Translations under genes and position numbers: made by a program
Shown: piece by piece, positions 46,272 to 55,372 of the stretch
Layout of the letters: every line of letters begins with the position of its first letter
Position numbering within the stretch: the first letter of the stretch is position 1
Notes under the pieces: model-generated
Databases searched by the model: none
Told to the model about the DNA's origin: nothing
Seen by the model: only the letters and a program-made list of their open reading frames with translations
Assembly (NCBI RefSeq): GCF_013410875.1
Contig: NZ_JACCCU010000001.1
Coordinates: forward strand, 2,666,001 to 2,730,000
Length of the DNA stretch: 64,000 bases
Direction: 5' to 3'
Origin: Tunturiibacter empetritectus
Lineage (GTDB): Bacteria > Acidobacteriota > Terriglobia > Terriglobales > Acidobacteriaceae

Positions 46272-49200
46272 ATGAAAGTTTTTCGCTCTTCAGGCACGGT
46301 CTGGATTGCCTTTTTCTCAATTTTCGCAGTTCTCACGTTCGTCACCGTGTCGCCTGCTCTCGTTGCTCAGGACCTCACCACATCAGCGACCCTGACCGGG
46401 ACTGTCACTGACACCACCGGCGCGGTCATCTCAGGGGCGACCGTCATCGTCTCGGGATCCGACAACGGTGTCTCCCGTGCGATCAAGACGGAGGCCAACG
46501 GCGACTTTACTGTCCCGCTGCTGCCACCGGGACAGTACAGCCTGCAGGTTCAGATGAAGGGATTCAAGTCGTATCAGCAGAAAGGGATTTCCCTCGTCGC
46601 GGAGCGCTCCGCCCATCAGGACATCCGGCTTCCTATTGGTGCCGAAAGTGAGCAGATCGAAGTCACGAGCCAGGCGCCGCTGCTGAACACCGGCGACGCC
46701 AACCTTTCCGCCGAGATCACCTCGAAGCAAGTCGAAGACCTCCCGCTCAACCTCCGGAACGTGATCGCTCTGGCGACCCTCAACTCCTCTGTTTCGAACA
46801 CCTCGGAGAGTCAGCAACTCGGCGAAGGGGGAACCTCCGGCAAGGCAGACCAGGACGTCTCATTTCTCAACTTCGGCGGAGGCTTCTTTGGTACGTCCGG
46901 ATACCTGATCGACGGAATCTGGGATACGGACAGCACCTGGGGCGCAGCCATCTATGTGCCTTCTGTCGAGGCCGTCGGCGAGTTCAAGATCCAGACCAAC
47001 TCCTTCACCGCCCAGAATGGATTCAGCACCGGCAACGTCATCAATATCCAGACCAAGTCCGGCACCAGCAACTTTCATGGCGACGTCTTTGAGTTCATCC
47101 GGAACTCCGACCTGGACGCCAACAACTACTTCAACAACCATAACGGCAGTCCGAGACAACAATTCAGGCGCAACCAGTTTGGCGTCTCCGCCGGGGGACC
47201 GCTCTACATTCCCGGACTGTATAAGCAGCGCGACAAGACCTTCATCTTCGGTGCTTATGAGGGGTTGCGTCAAGGATCCCCGGTTAACAGCACCTTTACC
47301 GTTCCGACTGCCGCCATGCGCACAGGCGACTTCTCGCAGCTGCTAACGGGAGCCCTGGTCACGCAGACAACAAACGGCGCGACCACCAACGTCCTCGATC
47401 CCTTTGGCAACACCATCCAGGTGAATCAGCTTTTCAATCCTGCGACCGGGCGAATCCTGACCAATGGAACCGTCGACGCCACTACCGGCAAGCAGGTTAG
47501 CTGCTCGGGCGGAACGTCGACCTGCTACTACCGCGATCCATTCCAAAATAACAACGTTTCCTCCGCTATCAACCCCGTCGGTGCCAAGCTCATCTCGTAC
47601 TACCCTACACCATCCAACAACAGCGTAAGCAATAACTTCTTTGCGACCGCCTCGGCGCCGACCACCTCGAACGAGTTCATCGTCCGTGTCGACCACAATT
47701 TCACCGATGCAACACGCATGTACTTCCGTTATGCGAATAAGCATGAGCAGAAGACGAACTCGCCCACTTACTATGGCGCGAACGATCCCGGCGGTCCGGG
47801 CAATATCCGCCCCAATAACCGCTATAGCATCGCCACTGGATTCAGCCATATCTTCAATGCGACCACTGCGATCAGCGCAAACGCCGGGTTCCATCGCTGG
47901 AACCAGGGCGGCCTATACCAAGGCTACCCATTCGACCAGACAACCCTTGGACTGCCGGCGGCCCTCAACAACGGTTCGAACCAGTTCCCTGAGATCTTTG
48001 TCGGCAACGGAGGCTCTTCGCTTGGACCCGTCCAAGGCGGCTTCGGAGCCGGCATCGCGAATGTCGGCAGCGTGAGTGTGGACGCAACCAAGACGCTAAA
48101 GCAGCATGATCTCTCCTTCGGCTTTATCGACGTCATCCTGCAGAACAACGGCAATGGTCCTGCAAATACTCAGTTCAGCTTTCAGCCGGACTACACTTCG
48201 CAGTTTCTGAACACGAGCCCGGTTGGTTCTGCAGGCTATGGATTTGCGTCGCTGCTGATCGGAACGCCAGACAGCGGAACGAACGGTAACCCTACCACCC
48301 TTAACGCCTTCCATACCGCCCCCCAGAGGCACTACATCGGCTTTTACGGTCAAGATAATTTCAAGGTAACGAAGACAGTCGTTCTCAACCTCGGACTGCG
48401 TTACGAGTTTCAGCCTTCGTTCACGGAGCGGCATAACCGTCAGGCCTACTTCGACTACACCGGCATCAACCCCATCGGCAACTCGGTTGGACTCTCCCTT
48501 CCCGGACGAGAGGTGTATAGCACCTCTGGCAACCGCGGCCTGAACAATCTGAATCTGACCAACGTCGCGCCGCGCTTCGGCTTTACCGACCAGCTCAACA
48601 CGCACATTGTGTTGCGCGGCGGGTACGGGATATTCTTTCCTCCATCCTCCTTCGTTGGTATCCAGTCCAGCCCCGGATATAGCCAGGCGACAAACTACGA
48701 CGCCAGCGATAATGGTGGTCTCACCCTCAAAACGAACCTCAGCAATCCCTTCCCCAATGGGTTGCTGGCGCCTACCGGCAACGCGCTCGGACCTTTGACC
48801 GACGTAGGGTTTAACGCAAGCACCGGGGTTCACTACAACCGCCATTCTCCCCTCCTGCAGCAGTTCTCGCTGGGAGTGCAGTATGCGTTCACAACAAACG
48901 ACGTGCTGACGACGAGCTACGTTGGCAACCGCGGAACCCACCTGCTCGCCAACTACATCAACCGCACACAGCTGGATCCTTCGCTGGTTACGGCGGCGAA
49001 CAATAACAATCTGGTCGCCATGGTGCCCAATCCGTTCTATGGCGTCATCAAGTCCAGCTCCTGCGGCCTCGATGCTCCCACCATTCAGCAGGCCCATCTG
49101 CTTCAGCCATTCCCGCAGTACTGCGGCGTGCAGGAGAACGAGCCTACCATCGGCGATTCGTACTACAACGCGCTCTTGATCGACTACAATCATCGCTTCC

Positions 49201-49916
49201 ATGCGGGATTGAATGTCCTCGTCTCGTACACCTTTTCAAGATTCATCGATGACACCGGCGGAACGGCCGACTGGGCCTATCGGGGTAACTCGAACGGCTA
49301 TCGGAACAACTACAATCCGGGATTCGACAGGTCTGTCGACGGAACCGACCAGACCCACAGTCTGGTGGTGAACTACATCTACGAGCTCCCTGTCGGTAAA
49401 GGTAAGAAGTTTGCCGGCAACGCTGGCCGGGTTACCAACGCAGTGATTGGCGGATGGCAGGTATCAGGCATCACCACGATCAAGACGGGACTCCCGCTCA
49501 GCATCACCGGCAACAACAACTCCAACTACTTCGGCGGCAATCAGCATGCGCAACAGATCGCGGACCCCCATGTCTCTCACCCCGGCATAGGAAGCAATAC
49601 CGTTCCTGGCACCGGCACTTGGTTCAACACTGCAGCGTTCGAGAATGCTCCCGCGTATACCCCTGGCAATACCCCTCGGTATATCTCCCGCCTGCGTTCC
49701 CCTGGTTATGATAATTGGGACGCATCGCTACAGAAGGTCTGGCAGCTCCACGACACCATCAACCTCCAGTTCCGGTCGGAGTTTTACAACCTGCCGAATC
49801 ACGCGAATTTCTTTACTCCCGATACTGGCGTGGACGACGGTGTCGGAAAGTTTGGTTATATAACCCAGGCATTCGACGCCAGATCCATCCAATTCGCTCT
49901 GAAGGTGATCTGGTAG
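46272..49916 (+). CDS. Oar-type TonB-dependent receptor (module B)
   Basis: An outer-membrane receptor of 1214 residues. Start at 46272: GGAGGA lies about 9 bases upstream and the protein begins with a signal peptide (WIAFFSIFAVLTFVTVSPAL). Next come the carboxypeptidase-regulatory-like domain (GTVTDTTGAVISGATVIV), plug (DLPLNLRNVIALATLNSSV, where the usual LNGRN reads LNLRN) and barrel (LRYEFQPSFTERHNRQAYF), ending FALKVIW. The open frame extends 108 bases further upstream without protein-like sequence. The TPR protein starts 12 bases after its stop, so genes 46272 to 56931 form a tight operon. The imported ligand is unknown. Confidence 0.93.
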   Translation: MKVFRSSGTVWIAFFSIFAVLTFVTVSPALVAQDLTTSATLTGTVTDTTGAVISGATVIVSGSDNGVSRAIKTEANGDFTVPLLPPGQYSLQVQMKGFKSYQQKGISLVAERSAHQDIRLPIGAESEQIEVTSQAPLLNTGDANLSAEITSKQVEDLPLNLRNVIALATLNSSVSNTSESQQLGEGGTSGKADQDVSFLNFGGGFFGTSGYLIDGIWDTDSTWGAAIYVPSVEAVGEFKIQTNSFTAQNGFSTGNVINIQTKSGTSNFHGDVFEFIRNSDLDANNYFNNHNGSPRQQFRRNQFGVSAGGPLYIPGLYKQRDKTFIFGAYEGLRQGSPVNSTFTVPTAAMRTGDFSQLLTGALVTQTTNGATTNVLDPFGNTIQVNQLFNPATGRILTNGTVDATTGKQVSCSGGTSTCYYRDPFQNNNVSSAINPVGAKLISYYPTPSNNSVSNNFFATASAPTTSNEFIVRVDHNFTDATRMYFRYANKHEQKTNSPTYYGANDPGGPGNIRPNNRYSIATGFSHIFNATTAISANAGFHRWNQGGLYQGYPFDQTTLGLPAALNNGSNQFPEIFVGNGGSSLGPVQGGFGAGIANVGSVSVDATKTLKQHDLSFGFIDVILQNNGNGPANTQFSFQPDYTSQFLNTSPVGSAGYGFASLLIGTPDSGTNGNPTTLNAFHTAPQRHYIGFYGQDNFKVTKTVVLNLGLRYEFQPSFTERHNRQAYFDYTGINPIGNSVGLSLPGREVYSTSGNRGLNNLNLTNVAPRFGFTDQLNTHIVLRGGYGIFFPPSSFVGIQSSPGYSQATNYDASDNGGLTLKTNLSNPFPNGLLAPTGNALGPLTDVGFNASTGVHYNRHSPLLQQFSLGVQYAFTTNDVLTTSYVGNRGTHLLANYINRTQLDPSLVTAANNNNLVAMVPNPFYGVIKSSSCGLDAPTIQQAHLLQPFPQYCGVQENEPTIGDSYYNALLIDYNHRFHAGLNVLVSYTFSRFIDDTGGTADWAYRGNSNGYRNNYNPGFDRSVDGTDQTHSLVVNYIYELPVGKGKKFAGNAGRVTNAVIGGWQVSGITTIKTGLPLSITGNNNSNYFGGNQHAQQIADPHVSHPGIGSNTVPGTGTWFNTAAFENAPAYTPGNTPRYISRLRSPGYDNWDASLQKVWQLHDTINLQFRSEFYNLPNHANFFTPDTGVDDGVGKFGYITQAFDARSIQFALKVIW

Positions 49917-49928
49917 ATTGGTCGTCTG

Positions 49929-51527
49929 ATGCGGCTGTCTCAACTTGTTCGGCGTGTTGCGTTCTCGTTGTCGCTCTTCGCCGGTGTGCTTTGTGCCTGT
50001 CCCTTGCGCGGCCAGGCACAAGATCTCGACGGACTGCTTGAGAGGGCGCGCGCCGCTCAGTCTTCCGGAGAGTACGCTGAAGCTGCGGCCATCTACGCTC
50101 GCGCCACAACTCTCGCTCCTGCCACGCCTGAGCTGTGGTCTAACCGCGGCGTCATGGAGTATCTAGCCGGCGAGATTGGCCCTTCCGTCATCAGTCTGAA
50201 GCACGCTCTGCGGCTGAGACCGACCCTCTATATTCCCATGCTCTTTCTCGGCAAGGGGTATATCCAGTCCGGCAAGCCCGAATTGGCCGTGCCCTATCTC
50301 AACAAAGCGCACACCCTTCAGCCCAGCGATCCCGAAGTCCTTCTCACTCTCGCCAAAGCCAACGCTGTCCTGAACAAACCCCGCGAGGCAGAGTCTGCCT
50401 ATGCCACTGCCGCCCGCCTCACTCCAGATAACCCGGCCGCATGGCTCGGCCTCGGCACCGCGTCGCTCAACGTCGTCGCCGCCGATGGCCAGGACTTAGC
50501 CACGATCCAGCCGCAATCTGTTTGGGCCCGCGCGCTCTTCGCCGACGAGCTCCTCGCCCAGGGCCGTCCTCTTGAAGCCGTAGACACCTACAACCGCGCG
50601 CTCGCCAAAGCCACTCCTGCCCAGCACGCTACGCTTGCCCGCACAGTAAGCTGGCTTGAATCGCACCCCGATCTCTTTCCTATTCCCGCAAACTCGCAAA
50701 CTGCCTTGCAGAAGCTCGACGAGCAACTCAGCTCTGCCCTCAATAAAGCGTCATTGGCCGCCTGCGATGCTACTGCCGCTCTGCTCGACGCAGCAGCCTG
50801 CGCCTTCTGGGCAGGCGACTACGAACACAGCGCCGCGCAGGCAGACGAAGCTCTGAAGCGTTCCCCGCAAGAACCCCAAGCCCTCTACTGGTCCATCAAA
50901 TCGAATGAGCGCATGGCCGTAGCCGCCCTCGCTCGCTTTGAAGATCTCGCCCCGCACTCCGCCGCCAGCTTCGACATGGTGGGCGACCTCTACCGTGACC
51001 AGCGTCAGATGGATAGTGCCCTCGGCGAATACCGGAAGGCCCTCGAAGTTGATCCCCACGACCCCGGGGCTCTTCTCGGCTCAGTCGTCGCTGACATTGG
51101 CACGAGCCGGCTCGACGAAGCCGCCGCTACCGACAGGCTCGCTCTCGCCGACCGCCCGCAGGACCCGCAATTAAACCTCCTCATGGCCGAAATCCTGGCT
51201 GCCAACTTCCACTACGTCGAAGCCCGGCCCTATCTCGCGAAGTGCGCTGCCGGACCCCCCGAGATGCAGCCCCGAGTCCACCTCCTGCTCGCCCACGCCG
51301 ACGCCAAGGAAGGCAGCATTGAGGCTGCCATACGGGAGTATCAACTCGCTCTTCCCGGAGATCAGGACGGCAGCATCCACTTTCAGCTCTCACGTCTTTA
51401 CCGCAAGACCGGCAACGTCGTCCTCGCTCAGAAGGCAGAAGACCAGGCTAAGGCTCTCATCGCGCAACGCCGAGCGAACGCCAACATCGAAATGCGCGAG
51501 ATGACTGGCGGATCTTCCTTGCAGTGA
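49929..51527 (+). CDS. Exported TPR protein (module B)
   Basis: A 532-residue protein with signal peptide (FSLSLFAGVLCACPLRGQAQ) followed almost entirely by TPR repeats: LLERARAAQSSGEYAEAAA, PELWSNRGVMEYLAGEIGP and later AASFDMVGDLYRDQRQMDS-type units to about residue 510. TPR arrays mediate protein-protein contacts; in the periplasm or at the outer membrane it may hold receptor and FG-GAP protein together (inference). It starts 12 bases after the receptor stop and ends 20 bases before the FG-GAP fusion. Module A has no separate counterpart. Confidence 0.85.
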   Translation: MRLSQLVRRVAFSLSLFAGVLCACPLRGQAQDLDGLLERARAAQSSGEYAEAAAIYARATTLAPATPELWSNRGVMEYLAGEIGPSVISLKHALRLRPTLYIPMLFLGKGYIQSGKPELAVPYLNKAHTLQPSDPEVLLTLAKANAVLNKPREAESAYATAARLTPDNPAAWLGLGTASLNVVAADGQDLATIQPQSVWARALFADELLAQGRPLEAVDTYNRALAKATPAQHATLARTVSWLESHPDLFPIPANSQTALQKLDEQLSSALNKASLAACDATAALLDAAACAFWAGDYEHSAAQADEALKRSPQEPQALYWSIKSNERMAVAALARFEDLAPHSAASFDMVGDLYRDQRQMDSALGEYRKALEVDPHDPGALLGSVVADIGTSRLDEAAATDRLALADRPQDPQLNLLMAEILAANFHYVEARPYLAKCAAGPPEMQPRVHLLLAHADAKEGSIEAAIREYQLALPGDQDGSIHFQLSRLYRKTGNVVLAQKAEDQAKALIAQRRANANIEMREMTGGSSLQ

Positions 51528-51547
51528 CTTCCTGAGCTTAAGACTCA

Positions 51548-54500
51548 ATGACCGAAAACGTACATCCCACCTCGGACCTTCCCGATCCCGCCTCTTCGAC
51601 GTGGTTCTCCCGCCGATCGTTCGTTCGCTCCGGAGGTATCGTTCTCGCGCTGCGTGCGGCCAAACTCCGCGCAGCGCTGTTGCTTCCGCCGCCACCTCTA
51701 TCTCCCCCATGCCTGGTAACCTCGCGAACGCTCTACCCTCTGCTGCTCGAACGCTTCATCTCCAAACTCGATCCTGCAGCAGACATCTTTGTTTGTGAGC
51801 AATATGCTGTCGACATTATTGAAGTGCTGGATTCATGGGTCGCCTCAATATATGCCGAGACATCTGTAATCGGTGCAATACGCACTCATCTCGCGGAATC
51901 GCTCATAGCCTGCTCGATGGCTCAATTCCAAACGGTCCCACTTCGCAACTCCGGCGCGCTTCACATCGAGCGCCGCAGCTTCCAAGTCTCGCAAAGCAGC
52001 AGCCCAGAGAAATTCCTCGCCGAACTGGCCATATACCTCGCTCCCTTCGCCAAGATTGAAACCCTTGAGCTCGACCTCTGCGACATCCGCATCGCAACGA
52101 CCTCTCCGCTAACCATCGACACGGACATCCGCTACAACTTTGTCGGAAAAACACACGATGGCGCACGCGAACAACGGGTTGGAGCGTGGAAGCTAGTGTG
52201 GGCAAGAGAAGACGCTGCCGAGTGGAAGATCACGCACTGGGCTGCCGATCCCGAACTCCGAAGCCGCCTTACTGGCCCCGGCTTCACCGAGATCACAGGC
52301 CGCTGCCTCTCCCCGAGCACACAGTTGTCGCTTGGTATCGACGCATGTCGCACCGCGCTCGACGGTGCTACCGGCATCGACGTCTATGGAAACCACGGCA
52401 TCGCCGTCGGTGACATTGACGCAAGCGGATACGACAGCCTCTACGTCTGCCAGCCCGCCGGTCTTCCTAACCGCCTCTATCACAACCGAGGCGATGGCAC
52501 CTTTGAAGACATCACCGAAGCCTCCGGCACCGGCATCCTCGACGGCACCGCCTCTGCACTCCTCGCAGATTTCCGAAACCGTGGGCGGCAGGACCTCCTC
52601 GTCGTCCGCACCGGCGGCGTCCTTCTCTTCGAGAACCTGGGCAATGGCCGCTTCGAACCCCGCCCTGATGCCTTCCACTTCGGCCGGCTGCCGCAAGGCA
52701 CCTTTACCAGCGCGGCGATTGTGGACTACAACCGCGATGGCCTCCTCGATGTCTATCTCTGCACTTACAGTTACTACAAGGGCCTGAACCATCACCAGTT
52801 TCCCGCGCCTTACTATGACGCGCAGAATGGGCCGCCAAACTTCCTCTTCCGCAACCGCGGTGACGGAACCTTCGAAGACGTCACTGTCTCAAGCGGCATG
52901 GACCAGAACAATAACCGCTTTAGCTTCGCCGCCGCCTGGTGCGATTACGACAACGATGGTTGGCCCGATCTGTATGTCGCCAACGACTTCGGCCGCAAGA
53001 ATCTTTACCGCAACAACGGCGACGGCACCTTCACCGACATCGCCGCCAAAGCAGGGGTCGAAGATTACGGGCCAGGCATGAGTGTTTGCTGGATCGACCA
53101 CGACAATGATGGTCTTCAGGACCTCTACGTTGCCAATATGTGGCTCGCCGAAGGCAACCGCATCACCGCCGACGATCAGTTCCTTCCCGGCGTCGATTCC
53201 ACTATCCGCGCGCTCTATCGCAAGCACAACGCCGGCAACTCGCTCTATCGCAACAACGGCGATGGCAGCTTTGCCGACCGGACCACCCATGCCGGATCGG
53301 CCAAGTGCGGCTGGTCATGGTCGAGCGCATCATGGGACTTCGACAACAATGGCTGGGCGGATCTCTACGTCGCCAACGGCTTTGTCTCCAGTCCCAACCA
53401 CTATGACCTACAGAGCTTCTTCTGGCGGCAGGTCGCGCAACGCTCCGCTACCTCCGCCGGAGCATCGCCCGAGTACGAACTCGCCTGGAACGCCATCAAC
53501 GAGCTTCTCCGCTCGGGCTACTCCTGGAGTGGTTACCAGCGCAACGTCTTCTTCGCCAACAACCGTGATGGCACGTTCTCGGAGGTCTCCGGCGCGGTCG
53601 GTCTCGACCTCATCGACGACGCTCGCGCCTTCTCGCTCAGCGACTTCGACCACGACGGCCGCCTCGAAGTGGTCCTCAAAAACCGCACAGGCCCACAGCT
53701 GCGCCTACTCCGCAACGACCTCGAAGACATCGGCAACTCGATCGTCCTTCGCCTCACCGGACACACCAGCAACCGCGACGCAATCGGCGCGACCGTCACT
53801 ATCGAGTCCGGCGCGCAACGCCAGACTAAGTTCATCTCCGCAGGCAGCGGCTTCGCCTCGCAGCACACGAAGGAACTGTCCTTCGGCCTCGGCAGCGCAT
53901 CGGGACCGATCTCCATCTCCATCTGCTGGCCCACCGGCAACGTCGATCGCTACGACGGCCTCCCAATCGACCATCGCATTCAGATCGATGAAGGCACGCC
54001 AACCTTCAAAGCAGAACCCTATCGATCCATTCCATCGCACACCGCCTCTGCTCCGCCTCCCTCGCAGCTATCCGCACAAGTTGATACGAGGCTGGCCACA
54101 TGGTTGATCGCCCCGCTCTTCGGCCCCGCCCTCAAGCTTCCCGACAGCACCGGCGATATCCATCAACTCAGCGATCTCAAGGGAAGGAAAGTCCTCCTCA
54201 CCTTCCTCGGCGCGGATTGCACCGCGAAACAAGACAGCCGCAGACAGCTCGAACACCTCACGCAAGCCTCTGCGGCATTCACTAGTGCTAACCTCGCGCT
54301 CTTCGTTGTCTCCGCATCTTCCGATAAAGAGCTATCCGCAACCGCCTTCGCAACCTCCGCATTCCCCATCCACATCGCCACTGAAAGCGAACTCGGCCCC
54401 TGGAACATCCAGTACCGATACCTCTTCGATCGCCGCCGCGACATGCCCTTGCCCGTCTCCTTCCTCCTCGACGTGCAGGGCGCGATCGTCCGCGTCTACA

Positions 54501-55372
54501 CCGGCCTCGTCGCCGCGCAGGAAGTCATCACCGACGCCAACTCCGCGCCGCGCACGTCTGACGAGTTCCTCGCTCATGCCATGCCGTTTCCCGGCCCCTA
54601 CTACGGCGCTCCCATGCAGCACGACTACCTCACCTTCGGCATCGCCTTCTCCGAGTACGGCCATGAGGAAGCCGCCCAGTTCGCCTTCCTCCGCGCCATC
54701 GACGCCGATCCCAACAACCAGCTTGCCTGGTTCAACCTCGGCACCATCTTCCTCAACCGCAAGCTCTACCCCGAGGCCCGCAAGTATCTCACCGAAGCGA
54801 CGCGCCTCAACCCGCAAGACTCAGACGCCTGGAACAACCTCGGCACAGTCTCTGGCTCCGAGCAGAGGTATGACGAGGCTCTCGATGAGTTCCGCCGCGC
54901 CGCGGTCATCAATCCGCACCACGCCAACGCGATCGAAAACATGATGCGCATATACCAGTTTCAGAACCGCGCCGCCGAAGCCCAGAGGATCCTTGAAGAG
55001 CTGATCGCCACCGCGCCTGGCGTCGCCCAGCTTCATCTCGACCTCTCCGTGACACTAGTCGCGCAGAACGACTTGAAGCACGCCCGCGAAGAACTCGAAA
55101 CCACAATCCGTCTTGACCCTCGCAACCCCGACGCTATCAATAATCTCGGCGCCGTCCTGCTCCGCCTCGGCCTGACCGACCAAGCGCTGGAGCAGTTCGA
55201 GCGCTGCCGCCGGCTCGCTCCGGACTTTGACCGCGCCGCGATCAACGCCGCGGCCCTCTACAACCGCGCCGGCCAGCGCGATCGTTCCCGCGAGATCCTT
55301 ACTACCTTCCTTACCCGCCATCCGGGCAACGCCGCCGTGCAATCCGCGCTCGACAGGATGGGAACGCCATGA
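51548..55372 (+). CDS. FG-GAP/ASPIC-UnbV/redoxin/TPR fusion protein (module B)
   Basis: A 1274-residue paralogue of the protein at 4098, same domain order. Tat-type signal (WFSRRSFVRSGG near residues 17-30); unknown N-terminal region to about 270; FG-GAP/VCBS repeats about 275-718 (NRGDGTFEDITEASG); ASPIC/UnbV about 740-815 (TSNRDAIGATVTI); redoxin-like about 858-998; TPR about 1032-1274. In the redoxin domain the expected WCxxC reads LGADCTAK: the first cysteine is present but the second is lysine, the reverse of the module A protein. It therefore cannot cycle a CXXC disulfide alone. The redoxin C-terminus YRYLFDRRRDMPLPVSFLLD is shared by both. The next gene overlaps it by 4 bases. Function unknown; a surface or periplasmic binding scaffold is proposed. 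Confidence 0.87.
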   Translation: MTENVHPTSDLPDPASSTWFSRRSFVRSGGIVLALRAAKLRAALLLPPPPLSPPCLVTSRTLYPLLLERFISKLDPAADIFVCEQYAVDIIEVLDSWVASIYAETSVIGAIRTHLAESLIACSMAQFQTVPLRNSGALHIERRSFQVSQSSSPEKFLAELAIYLAPFAKIETLELDLCDIRIATTSPLTIDTDIRYNFVGKTHDGAREQRVGAWKLVWAREDAAEWKITHWAADPELRSRLTGPGFTEITGRCLSPSTQLSLGIDACRTALDGATGIDVYGNHGIAVGDIDASGYDSLYVCQPAGLPNRLYHNRGDGTFEDITEASGTGILDGTASALLADFRNRGRQDLLVVRTGGVLLFENLGNGRFEPRPDAFHFGRLPQGTFTSAAIVDYNRDGLLDVYLCTYSYYKGLNHHQFPAPYYDAQNGPPNFLFRNRGDGTFEDVTVSSGMDQNNNRFSFAAAWCDYDNDGWPDLYVANDFGRKNLYRNNGDGTFTDIAAKAGVEDYGPGMSVCWIDHDNDGLQDLYVANMWLAEGNRITADDQFLPGVDSTIRALYRKHNAGNSLYRNNGDGSFADRTTHAGSAKCGWSWSSASWDFDNNGWADLYVANGFVSSPNHYDLQSFFWRQVAQRSATSAGASPEYELAWNAINELLRSGYSWSGYQRNVFFANNRDGTFSEVSGAVGLDLIDDARAFSLSDFDHDGRLEVVLKNRTGPQLRLLRNDLEDIGNSIVLRLTGHTSNRDAIGATVTIESGAQRQTKFISAGSGFASQHTKELSFGLGSASGPISISICWPTGNVDRYDGLPIDHRIQIDEGTPTFKAEPYRSIPSHTASAPPPSQLSAQVDTRLATWLIAPLFGPALKLPDSTGDIHQLSDLKGRKVLLTFLGADCTAKQDSRRQLEHLTQASAAFTSANLALFVVSASSDKELSATAFATSAFPIHIATESELGPWNIQYRYLFDRRRDMPLPVSFLLDVQGAIVRVYTGLVAAQEVITDANSAPRTSDEFLAHAMPFPGPYYGAPMQHDYLTFGIAFSEYGHEEAAQFAFLRAIDADPNNQLAWFNLGTIFLNRKLYPEARKYLTEATRLNPQDSDAWNNLGTVSGSEQRYDEALDEFRRAAVINPHHANAIENMMRIYQFQNRAAEAQRILEELIATAPGVAQLHLDLSVTLVAQNDLKHAREELETTIRLDPRNPDAINNLGAVLLRLGLTDQALEQFERCRRLAPDFDRAAINAAALYNRAGQRDRSREILTTFLTRHPGNAAVQSALDRMGTP

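Noticed and set aside
48096..49202. Minus-strand open frame of 368 codons
   Set aside because: Entirely within the module B receptor, antisense to its barrel; composition typical of a shadow.
53082..54107. Plus-strand open frame of 341 codons
   Set aside because: Out of frame inside the FG-GAP fusion, very rich in Ser/Thr/Arg; not a gene.
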